A stretch of DNA of 23,948 nt from Planctomycetota bacterium (lineage in GTDB: Bacteria > Planctomycetota > Planctomycetia > Pirellulales > Pirellulaceae). This document shows positions 8,551 to 16,109 of the stretch, piece after piece. Location of the stretch: assembly GCA_024274855.1 (NCBI GenBank), contig JAJSAJ010000853.1, forward strand, positions 1 to 23,948. The letters are read 5' to 3'. How positions within the stretch are numbered: the stretch's first letter is position 1; each line of letters starts with the position of its first letter. Below the pieces are notes generated by a model. The model was given only the letters and a program-made list of their open reading frames with translations. It did not search any database and was not told the origin of the DNA. A program made the position numbers and the translations under genes.

Positions 8551-9999
8551 CTAGGACGGAGACTCCCGTCGCTCCTGCCGAAACATCGCGTCCAATAAAC
8601 CAGCCATGCCATCGATTGTCGCCTCCAATCCACCACGGGCGAACGGTGTTTGCCAAGCCTGATAAACGTCGGTATCGTAGGCATCGTCCGGAGGAAGATA
8701 TCCAATCGACCCATTGATCAAGTTCATGCAAATCAACGTTTGATCGGGGAATCGATTTCGAAGGTCGAGCTGCAAACGCGAGTAGGCTTCCGCTCGGCTT
8801 CCAATAAGGAGGACGTCACCGATTCGCCATACCCAGATCGGCAGGGGGAACGTCGATTCGTCACCGATGGTCCGGCGGATGTCGCGTTTGCGTCTCAGCC
8901 GCTCTTGCAACGCACGGTCCTCGCACGTCCGTTGTTGCTGCTCCAATTGCTCCGCCGACGGCCATTCCTTCAGCGGCACGTCCACGGTGGCTTCTGACGC
9001 CAGTAGTTTTCGAGACGGTTTGACCGACTTGTGACGCCACACGGCCAGCGGAGCGCCCGATTCCACGACTCGGTCGAAGACCAGCCTTGTTGCGGGTGGT
9101 TCCATCCCCTGTAAGGCCGCGAGGACCGCATAGCCGAGTTGCCTGCCATGGCGGTCCGCGACCGACGTGTCACCCACGTATTGGTAACGGGGTGCCAAAT
9201 CACCCGATGCGCCTTGCAAAAACAGTGCCGGCGCGCCGCCAGCCGACTCGATCGTCTCGCGCATCGCGCCGACAAAGTCGGGGGAAATCGCTTTGTTCTC
9301 CCAGGCCAATGTTGTCGGATGGCAAGCGTAGTTGACCAACGTCGCCTTGAGGACCCCGTCGCTATCCGTTACGCGACCGACAAGCAATGTGTCATCCGCT
9401 CGACCATGCGGATTGTAACCGCAAAGGACTCGCTGCCGCCCGTCACTCGGATCCGGAAAGTCACGGTTAGCGGCAAGCCCACATCTGCCAACCTGCCAGT
9501 CCAGCACCGCCTCGGTTGCGTTGGCGATCGCTTGTTCGGCCGCCTCTCGTGCCGCTCGCGCGACGCGCCCATAGTAGCCTTCCAGCAGGTCGCTGCCCGG
9601 TAAGTTCGGATCGGGATCAGTCAGCGTGACGGTGGAGTGCGTGTGGCTGACAGCGATAATCAACTGTGCGGATGGCAGCCCCAACTGTTCGAGCAAGCGT
9701 CGCCGAAACTCGCTGAACAGCGTTTCATTCCTCCACCAGCCCAAGTCAAAATCAAGCAAGACAAGCGGCCCCTGATCATTGTCTGCCGCAAGCGTCAACG
9801 CCGTGACGGCAAGCGGTCGGTGAATCGACTCGGCCCGGTCGTGTTCAGCGGCGCCCCAGTTTCTGGCGTAAATGCCAACCGGTGGTGTCATGTCGGACCG
9901 GGCAATCCCTATGCGTCCCAGGAATGCCTGATGTGATACCTCGGGGCGGCCCGGTGCAGGCTCCCGAACAAGACGTCCGCCCTCTTTGGCCCGCGTCAT
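8551..9999 (-). CDS. Neutral/alkaline non-lysosomal ceramidase-like hydrolase
   Basis: 482 aa. Resembles the N-terminal catalytic domain of neutral ceramidases, a zinc amidase fold. Seen: GRIGIARSDMTPPVG at the start of the domain; SHTHS with His119 and His121; NYACHPTTL with His227, followed by SPDFVGAMRE; LFLQGASGDLAPR; and near the C-terminus NGSIGYLPPDDAY followed by GGLEATIDG. There is no obvious signal peptide and the C-terminal immunoglobulin-like domain of true ceramidases is absent, so a cytoplasmic hydrolase of another amide or ester is possible. Planctomycetes carry many such proteins of unknown substrate. AAGGAA about 8 nt before ATG 9999 supports the start. It sits between the symporter and the aldolase gene on the same strand. 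Confidence 0.85.
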   Translation of the reverse strand: MTRAKEGGRLVREPAPGRPEVSHQAFLGRIGIARSDMTPPVGIYARNWGAAEHDRAESIHRPLAVTALTLAADNDQGPLVLLDFDLGWWRNETLFSEFRRRLLEQLGLPSAQLIIAVSHTHSTVTLTDPDPNLPGSDLLEGYYGRVARAAREAAEQAIANATEAVLDWQVGRCGLAANRDFPDPSDGRQRVLCGYNPHGRADDTLLVGRVTDSDGVLKATLVNYACHPTTLAWENKAISPDFVGAMRETIESAGGAPALFLQGASGDLAPRYQYVGDTSVADRHGRQLGYAVLAALQGMEPPATRLVFDRVVESGAPLAVWRHKSVKPSRKLLASEATVDVPLKEWPSAEQLEQQQRTCEDRALQERLRRKRDIRRTIGDESTFPLPIWVWRIGDVLLIGSRAEAYSRLQLDLRNRFPDQTLICMNLINGSIGYLPPDDAYDTDVYQAWQTPFARGGLEATIDGMAGLLDAMFRQERRESPS

Positions 10000-10135
10000 A
10001 AAAAAGGTTCCTTACTGCGAGACATCCAGAGGTTCAATGCGGTTCTCCCGAACAACGGGATGATCGCGACAAGTGAAACAGAATTTCGTAGCGTGTCCCA
10101 CGTCAACAACTGCCTGCCACTTTCGGAACACCCTC

Positions 10136-10384
10136 TCAGAAAAACAGCCCCGAGAAAAGAACACACAGCCCGACAACAATCACCACAAACAGGCCCCACC
10201 ACGTTACTACACTCGTGTACCACCGATCACCAAGTTCACTGAATATGTTCAGTTTCTGCCAATTGAATGTGAGCTGGTCAGTTATCTGATCAGGACGCGG
10301 CGGCGGTGTGACCAGGCTGACGCCGATACAAACAACGACGCAAAAAGCCCAATTGACGATCCCTTGCATTGCGTACGGTTCAAG
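10136..10384 (-). pseudogene. Detached C-terminus of the SSS symporter, after an in-frame TGA
   Basis: This continues the symporter frame exactly: after the TGA at 10385-10387 the same frame runs 82 codons to a second TGA at 10136-10138. The translation, LEPYAMQGIVNWAFCVVVCI and onward, has two hydrophobic helices joined by a TPPPRP linker and a soluble stretch, ending WWGLFVVIVVGLCVLFSGLFF-like. This arrangement is usual for the C-termini of planctomycete SSS transporters. An ATG at 10369 could allow separate translation, but no ribosome site was seen for it. Most likely the two parts are one protein interrupted by a point mutation or sequencing error; recoding is a less likely alternative. 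Confidence 0.8.
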
Positions 10385-11869
10385 TCACAACGCGTGCCCG
10401 GGAACAAATTGCACATACAGCTTCATCGCGATCCCAAGGACAAACCCCATTGAGACGGCAGTCAGCGCACCAAGACCGTTGATTCGTCGCCACAAGACTC
10501 CGAGCAAAAACACGGCTCCGAACGGCGGCGCGAAGAACGCATACAAAGACTGAATGTAGACGAACAGGCTTCCGCCCAACCGGTTGATGAAGCCGGCGAT
10601 GACAATCGAAATGGCCAAGATGACAACAGACGATACCATGCCAATTCGCACGAGATGCTTTTCCCCCGCCGATGGGTTCAGCAGCCGCTTGTAGATGTCG
10701 AGTGTGAAAACGGTGGCAGTTGAGTTCAGCACCGAATTGACTGTCGACTGAATCGTACCGAACAGTGCAGCTAGAAACAGGCCTCGCAACCCGGTCGGAA
10801 TGAGCGTCTGTAACATGTGAATGTAGCCCCGGTCGGCTTCGGGACGAATCTCCGACCAAGGCAGCTGCATCACTTCCGGATACCGGGCGAACAGAATCAG
10901 CCCGGGAACGACGACAATTGCCGGCATCAATATTTTCATGTAACCGGCCAGCACAATCCCCATACGCGCGTGGTACAAATTTTTGGCTCCCAACACCCGC
11001 TGGATCATGAACTGGTTGATCACGTTGTACCAGATACCGACGGAAAACAGACCCAAAAACAGGCTTGGCCACGGATTTGTCTCGTGCGTAACCGGCTGAA
11101 TAACGGAAAGACGGTTGTACTGATCAACTCGAGCACAGTGCTGAGCGTTCTGTTGGACAACCTCCTTCCAGACACCGAAATGAGCCTGATTCCGTTCGAT
11201 CATCACATTCCAGCCATCGATCAGCGAATGCTGTTCACCCGACAGAGCTAGTAATCCGAGTACCGTAACCATCAACCCGCCGACAATCATTACGATCACG
11301 GTGAAGAAATCGGTCCATGCCACGGATCGCAGCCCGCCATAAATCGCCCATGAACCTGCCACCACGGCCAACGCTATGATCGAAAACCACAGGTTCCACC
11401 CCAAAAGACTCTGTAAGGCAAGTCCGCCACCGTAAAGCACTGCAGCCAAGAACGCGACGACATTGCTGACAACCGTCAACAATGCAAAGAACTGCCGAAG
11501 GAGTGGATGAAACCGTTTCTCCATGAATTCGGGCGTCGTGAAGACGCGAGACGCGAGCAAGAACGGTATGAAAAACCAGATCAAGACGGTAAAGGACAGA
11601 ACGTTGGCCCATTCGGCCATGGCAACACAAATGCCATACACAAACGCTGCCCCGATCATTCCAATGAAGTGCTCGGTGCTGATATTCGATGCGATGAACG
11701 AGCTGCCGACGACGTACCAGGGCAAGGTGCGGCCGGCGAGGAAATAATCGTCTGCCCCCGATTTCTCATTCCGACCAGTCCACAACCCGATGGCACACAG
11801 CACGACAAAATAGAGGCCGAAAGCCGTGTAGTCCAACAGCGTCAACGGAAAGGCAGCAAGCCCCTGCAT
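10385..11869 (-). CDS. Sodium:solute symporter (SSS family), truncated by an in-frame TGA
   Basis: 494 aa before the first stop. An SSS/SGLT-type Na+-coupled transporter: an N-terminal helix with the LWTGRNEKSGADDYFLAGR motif, SSFIASNISTEHFIG in TM2, the WTDFFTV segment, GIWYNVINQFMIQRVL, GLFLAALFGTIQSTVNSVLNS, and about 12 visible hydrophobic helices. An ideal ribosome site (AAAGGAGG, about 7 nt before ATG 11869) supports the start. Its place in the rhamnosidase operon suggests sugar or sugar-acid uptake; the substrate cannot be read from sequence. The frame continues without shift past the stop for 82 codons (full length 577 positions including the stop), so this product lacks its usual last helices. 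Function is uncertain unless the stop is suppressed or is an error. Confidence 0.92.
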   Translation of the reverse strand: MQGLAAFPLTLLDYTAFGLYFVVLCAIGLWTGRNEKSGADDYFLAGRTLPWYVVGSSFIASNISTEHFIGMIGAAFVYGICVAMAEWANVLSFTVLIWFFIPFLLASRVFTTPEFMEKRFHPLLRQFFALLTVVSNVVAFLAAVLYGGGLALQSLLGWNLWFSIIALAVVAGSWAIYGGLRSVAWTDFFTVIVMIVGGLMVTVLGLLALSGEQHSLIDGWNVMIERNQAHFGVWKEVVQQNAQHCARVDQYNRLSVIQPVTHETNPWPSLFLGLFSVGIWYNVINQFMIQRVLGAKNLYHARMGIVLAGYMKILMPAIVVVPGLILFARYPEVMQLPWSEIRPEADRGYIHMLQTLIPTGLRGLFLAALFGTIQSTVNSVLNSTATVFTLDIYKRLLNPSAGEKHLVRIGMVSSVVILAISIVIAGFINRLGGSLFVYIQSLYAFFAPPFGAVFLLGVLWRRINGLGALTAVSMGFVLGIAMKLYVQFVPGHAL

Positions 11870-11961
11870 CAGCCGACCTCCTTTCGTAATGTGTGTCCGC
11901 CACTTTGTTTCCAGGTATTGCGCCTTCCGAACGAAAATCAGAACCCGACGGCTCCGAATGC

Positions 11962-12087
11962 TAGGCTTTGTCTCAAAACCCGGAGAAGAAGTGTTTCCGG
12001 AAGGGCGAAGCTCCTGTTGAGCCTCTTGTTGTGTTGCCCAGAACGGCTCGGCAGGAGCCTCGCCCTCCCGTTTTGAGACAAAGCCTA
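11962..12087. repeat. Nested foldback element (126 bp)
   Basis: Perfect 18-bp outer arms (TAGGCTTTGTCTCAAAAC at 11962-11979 and its complement at 12070-12087) enclose a second inverted repeat, 11999-12023 with 12045-12069, matching at 21 of 25 positions. TA at both outer ends would fit a TA target duplication of the Tc1/IS630 type, but TA may instead belong to the arms. No coding capacity. The right end provides the TAG stop of the transglutaminase/SGNH gene; the element lies between that gene and the symporter gene. The inner arms resemble 8430-8518. In RNA it would form a long stem and could act as a terminator or 3' stabiliser. Confidence 0.85.
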
Positions 12088-14802
12088 CTCTCGACGCAAC
12101 ACGGTACGAACGACCTCGGCATATTTCTCAAGCACGAGATAGTTGCGCAACGAAAAGCCATTGGTAATCAGAGCCTTTTTTGAATAGTCGGCCTGGTACT
12201 GTTTCGGATTCGATGGGTGCACACCGTCACGCGCGATCAATGTCGGTACGTCATACCCTTTATACTCGCGGAACTTCTCCAAGGCACCATCCCAATCGTC
12301 CGGCCTGCGCCGCATGATTTCGCTATGAAAGTCGATCAATGGTACCTGCAACTTCGTTGCAACACGTCTCGCCGCGGCAGCAAATGATGCAGCTTTTTCC
12401 TCGCGACCGTGACGCGGCGGGATCGTGCTCAGAATAACAACCGTTCCGTTGTTCAAACACCTCGACACGACATCCTCTAACGTCTTCTCGTAGTCTTTAA
12501 CGCCGACGTTATTCAAGTCGTGCGTTCCGAACATCAAAATGGCAGCTTCGGGATTCCATTGGCGGAGCCAGTCGTCTAGGTTCTTCGACGCCCACCGAAC
12601 CGTCTGACCGCTTTGGTTGCCGTACTTACCTCCCTTGCGGTCCCAGCAATCGTCCAGCATGTACTCCTTGACACACTTGAAATCCGCCAGCATTTTGGGC
12701 GACGCGTTGGCACGTTTCCATTTCAGCGAGAACCAGAATGCTCGGGAATCGGTGATCGAATCACCGAATTGAGCGAATGTCCCATGGTCGCCCGTGAATC
12801 GGGCGTGAACTTTGCACATCGGCCCAACCCAGCCGGCCACACGCGACTCCGACACGCGAGACTCGATTCCCTCGCTGCTCGCTGCCCCCTTGTCGACCGG
12901 CCCGTCCGACCGGACTGCGATCTCGACCGATTCGTCGACCGGGTTTCGGTCTGTTTCGATTTCGTACTCACCCGCCCCATCGAGTTCAATGGTTCGAGTC
13001 TTTCGTCCGGACTGGTCGGTCCACACATGGGTAACCACCACCGGACTTGCCGGCCGGGGGTTGTCCTCAACGCAGTGCGCGTAAATGCGGAAACCGTTCA
13101 CTGCCGGCTTACCGACAAAACGGACGAATAACTTTCGGACAAGTTTGTCCAGCTGCACTTCGCGGGCGGCGTTATAATGCCAATGTCCCATATCGGTCGC
13201 CATGTCGGCCCGATAGATTTCTTTGAAGTCCGAAGGCGAGTCGAGGGCATAGGCAATCGTGTTGCGCGTTTTCTTTGCGGCTTCGCCCTGATAGGTACGA
13301 AAACTGCCTTCGGCGCAAAACCAGGCGATCTTCGTACCAGGTGACGCGTCGACTTTTGCCGTCACCGACCCTTGAATTCTTGCCGTACGACGGGTCGGAT
13401 CATAGTCCGCAGGCAACTCGATTGTGAACTTCTTCAGTTGCTCGGCCTTGCTTGAATCGGGACAGACAGCCAGTACGCGAGTCTCCAAGCCGTTGTGATC
13501 ATTGACGACAAACCGCATTCGATTCACGCCGGCACTGAGCGAAGGGAGTGAGGCCGGTGCCACTTGAACCCAAGTCGTGATTTCAAGTTGCCGAACTTTG
13601 GATACCTCTTTTCCTTGAAGCTCGATACGCAGCAAGTATCCGTATGTGCCCGCAACATGGGATGTCAGATCATAGCGTCCCGAGTCTGAATCGGGTGAAA
13701 CGGATTGCCACGAAACCCCATGGTCCAGCGAGATTGACAGCCCGACGCCGGTCGCATCGATCTTCACGACCGACGCATCACAATCGTCATCGGTCGTCTC
13801 CAGCCGATTGACCCTCGGCACGATAATGTAGGGGGTTCGGATTTCAAACGTTGCAAAACCACTGCCCGAATCTTTCAATACCAGCCCGTCGGTGCTGGCG
13901 ATGATATTTTTGCAGTCATACAGACCGTCGGCAAAATCGGTTGATGCGGCCGTCAAATTCGGCCGATAGACGAACCGGCCGTTGCCATAGTTATGAACCG
14001 TAAAGTGCCGGTGATTGGGTGCTGGACCGCGCGGCGGCGTTTCCATCAACCGTCGCATGAAGTCGCTCTTGTGATAAGCGGGCAGGTGATGCCAACGACC
14101 TCCTTGCGGTTTCCACCATCGCGTAAACGACTCGCCCTGGCGCAACACATAGTCCATTGTGTGGCCGGTATGATGGAACCCGTAGTGATAGTAGTATGGC
14201 GTCGAGGCGTAGATTTGTCGTGTTTTCCGCAGGTCATCATTCGGAAAGAACAACGGCCCCCGGCCGGCCCACAGACTCGCCTCGGTTCGCGCGTCGGCGA
14301 ACGAGGCGAGCGTCCCGTTCGGACGTCGAAACACTGCGCGAACGTCCACGTCCAGGTAGTGCCAACTGTTGTTGTAAAACACCTCTGACGCAACATGGCG
14401 CCAATCGTTCAGAATCAGAGATCGGGCGTGGCCCAGCCCAATGCCTTCACAGACACCCTCCATAAAAGGTCCGAAGATGGCACAGTATCCATAGCCATAC
14501 ACATTGATCAACTTAACCGGGTCGCGCACTGTCGCGTACTCACTCAGCGCATCGTCGCCCTCCCGAACCTCGTTCATGTGAAAGACGCCCGTGCGTTTGT
14601 CGACGAGGTACTTGTACACCTCCCAGGCCCGCGCATCACCACTCAGATCGCGCCACCGATGAAACTGGCCAAATGTTTTCATGCTGTACGCGTCCGCGTT
14701 ATTTGGCGAAACGACACGGGGAGCATACAGACGTCCGAAAGCTGACGGCGCAAACAACAGCGTCGCCAAGCCAAGCCAAAGACTGCCAAGAACAAAACGC
14801 AT
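12085..14802 (-). CDS. Exported transglutaminase-like / SGNH-hydrolase fusion protein
   Basis: 905 aa from ATG 14802, 6 nt after GGAGG; the GTG just before it is too close. A signal peptide (about 1-23, ending SAFG) is followed by a transglutaminase/papain-like region with a candidate triad Cys107 (GYGYC), His136 (WRHVASEVF) and Asp151 or Asp153 (HYLDVD). The middle, about 230-670, appears to be beta-rich modules. The C-terminal part, about 675-905, is an SGNH/GDSL hydrolase: FGDSITDS with Ser682, GTHDLNN as block III (His where Asn is usual), and DGVHPSN with Asp859 and His862. SGNH enzymes often deacetylate polysaccharides; the transglutaminase-like part may be a protease or amidase. The start is 3 nt after the beta-helix gene's TGA, so the two are probably translationally coupled. 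The combined function is not known to me. Confidence 0.85.
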   Translation of the reverse strand: MRFVLGSLWLGLATLLFAPSAFGRLYAPRVVSPNNADAYSMKTFGQFHRWRDLSGDARAWEVYKYLVDKRTGVFHMNEVREGDDALSEYATVRDPVKLINVYGYGYCAIFGPFMEGVCEGIGLGHARSLILNDWRHVASEVFYNNSWHYLDVDVRAVFRRPNGTLASFADARTEASLWAGRGPLFFPNDDLRKTRQIYASTPYYYHYGFHHTGHTMDYVLRQGESFTRWWKPQGGRWHHLPAYHKSDFMRRLMETPPRGPAPNHRHFTVHNYGNGRFVYRPNLTAASTDFADGLYDCKNIIASTDGLVLKDSGSGFATFEIRTPYIIVPRVNRLETTDDDCDASVVKIDATGVGLSISLDHGVSWQSVSPDSDSGRYDLTSHVAGTYGYLLRIELQGKEVSKVRQLEITTWVQVAPASLPSLSAGVNRMRFVVNDHNGLETRVLAVCPDSSKAEQLKKFTIELPADYDPTRRTARIQGSVTAKVDASPGTKIAWFCAEGSFRTYQGEAAKKTRNTIAYALDSPSDFKEIYRADMATDMGHWHYNAAREVQLDKLVRKLFVRFVGKPAVNGFRIYAHCVEDNPRPASPVVVTHVWTDQSGRKTRTIELDGAGEYEIETDRNPVDESVEIAVRSDGPVDKGAASSEGIESRVSESRVAGWVGPMCKVHARFTGDHGTFAQFGDSITDSRAFWFSLKWKRANASPKMLADFKCVKEYMLDDCWDRKGGKYGNQSGQTVRWASKNLDDWLRQWNPEAAILMFGTHDLNNVGVKDYEKTLEDVVSRCLNNGTVVILSTIPPRHGREEKAASFAAAARRVATKLQVPLIDFHSEIMRRRPDDWDGALEKFREYKGYDVPTLIARDGVHPSNPKQYQADYSKKALITNGFSLRNYLVLEKYAEVVRTVLRRE

Positions 14803-14805
14803 CAC

Positions 14806-16053
14806 TCACCTCCGTTGGTCGGCACCGACATCTGTCAATGTGCGGCGTCGTACTCGATCAAAATCCGCCTTAACCCGAGCAATCCTTGCCGCATGTCCGA
14901 GTCCGTCTGGTGCATTGCCAGTCAAGTGCAAGTTGCCTCCGGCAGCGTCGACGAACGACGCGGAACTGTCCCGTGTTATGTTTCCCTCGATTTGGATAGT
15001 GCTTTGCGTCTCAATACGCACCGGAGGCCCACTAAGCAAGTTATTGACAACCGCCAACCCGCTATTGTCGTGAACTAGACGAATCAAACGTTTCAAGCGA
15101 CTGGCCGGATCGTGGATCGTGTTGTGAGCGATCAGACAATCGGCCGTGTAGTCCGCAAGTATCCCGTTTTCGTGGCAACGAACCACAAAGTTATTTCTGA
15201 CAATGCACCGCCGGCAATGAATGTTCGTGCCGGCACCTCGGCTGGAATTGCCCAAGCAGATCCCCGAGTCACAATCGACGATTACGTTTCGCTCCACCAC
15301 GCAATCGACTGAATCGTGCCAGAGAAACACAGCACCACGTGCTTCACCCGTACGCCCATGGATTCTGAAAAAGACGTTGTCGCGAATTGTCCAGTGGTCT
15401 GCATGCATCACATCGATCCCGGCGATGTAATTGCCATTGAACGATTCGGCCGTGTCGGTTGGGTCGTCCCCAAAGGTCTTCGCCCGGTCGTTATAAAACA
15501 GGCAGTATTCGATACAACAGTCCTTTGGCGGCTTGACACTCGGATTGTCTTTCGGAACCCGTACACCTTTCACGCCGCGCTGCCAGATGTTATGAATCAC
15601 ACAGTTTCGAATCGTGGCTCGCTGGACCCCGTGGTTCGAATTGAACTTAAAGCCGTTGTAGCGGATATTCTGGATTGTCAGATCGGCAATCATCACGTCC
15701 TTGCACGCTCGCAGTCCCACCAGTTCGCCATGCCGGCTCTCCACGCCGTCCAACACAACTTTATCACGATCGCCCGAGGCGCTTCGAAGAGTAACACGAT
15801 CGGTTGTCAACTCGAAATATCGGGGCATCCTATAGTGGCCGTCCGCCACAAGGATCGTTCCGCCGGGCCGCACGTCGCCCGCCGCCTTGAACAGCTGTTC
15901 AACGGTCGCCACACGAATAACTTGCCCCGTCGGAGTCGCCAGCTTCGGTGCTTTGGGCAACCATGAAACACTTAGTGGCCCGGCAAGCGTCGCGCCGCCA
16001 GAAATCATCATACCCAAGACGACGATAACTGTTCGAAACGTCTTGCAGCACAT
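14806..16053 (-). CDS. Exported right-handed parallel beta-helix protein
   Basis: 415 aa with a signal peptide (about 1-25). After a short lead-in, ATVEQLFKAAGDVRPGGTILVADGHYR is the usual first turn of pectate-lyase-like or PL6-like helices, followed by repeated turns such as VMIADLTIQNIRYNGFKF, RATIRNCVIHN, CIEYCLFYND, WTIRDNVFF, CVVERNVIVD, CIVRNNFVV and CLIAHNTIHD. Such folds are used by polysaccharide lyases, epimerases and polygalacturonases; no specific catalytic signature could be fixed by eye. Context (rhamnosidase upstream, SGNH fusion downstream) suggests attack on a rhamnose-containing acidic glycan (inference). AAGGAG 6 nt before ATG 16053 supports the start. It lies 56 bp after the rhamnosidase gene, in one transcription unit. 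Confidence 0.87.
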   Translation of the reverse strand: MCCKTFRTVIVVLGMMISGGATLAGPLSVSWLPKAPKLATPTGQVIRVATVEQLFKAAGDVRPGGTILVADGHYRMPRYFELTTDRVTLRSASGDRDKVVLDGVESRHGELVGLRACKDVMIADLTIQNIRYNGFKFNSNHGVQRATIRNCVIHNIWQRGVKGVRVPKDNPSVKPPKDCCIEYCLFYNDRAKTFGDDPTDTAESFNGNYIAGIDVMHADHWTIRDNVFFRIHGRTGEARGAVFLWHDSVDCVVERNVIVDCDSGICLGNSSRGAGTNIHCRRCIVRNNFVVRCHENGILADYTADCLIAHNTIHDPASRLKRLIRLVHDNSGLAVVNNLLSGPPVRIETQSTIQIEGNITRDSSASFVDAAGGNLHLTGNAPDGLGHAARIARVKADFDRVRRRTLTDVGADQRR

Positions 16054-16109
16054 TGTATTCTCCTTGAGAAGACCGAGGAAAGACAGCCTGCCGGATTTGC
16101 GCGGCCGAG

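Noticed and set aside
10370..10387. Selenocysteine or Trp recoding of the symporter TGA
   Set aside because: Not claimed as the main reading: no bSECIS-like hairpin was recognised just downstream, SSS transporters are not known selenoproteins, and TGA serves as the normal stop in several genes here. Left as a testable alternative.
10380..11072. A 230-codon minus-strand frame overlapping the symporter gene
   Set aside because: It is in another frame of the symporter and lacks hydrophobic helices or any motif; the symporter frame has both and a strong ribosome site.
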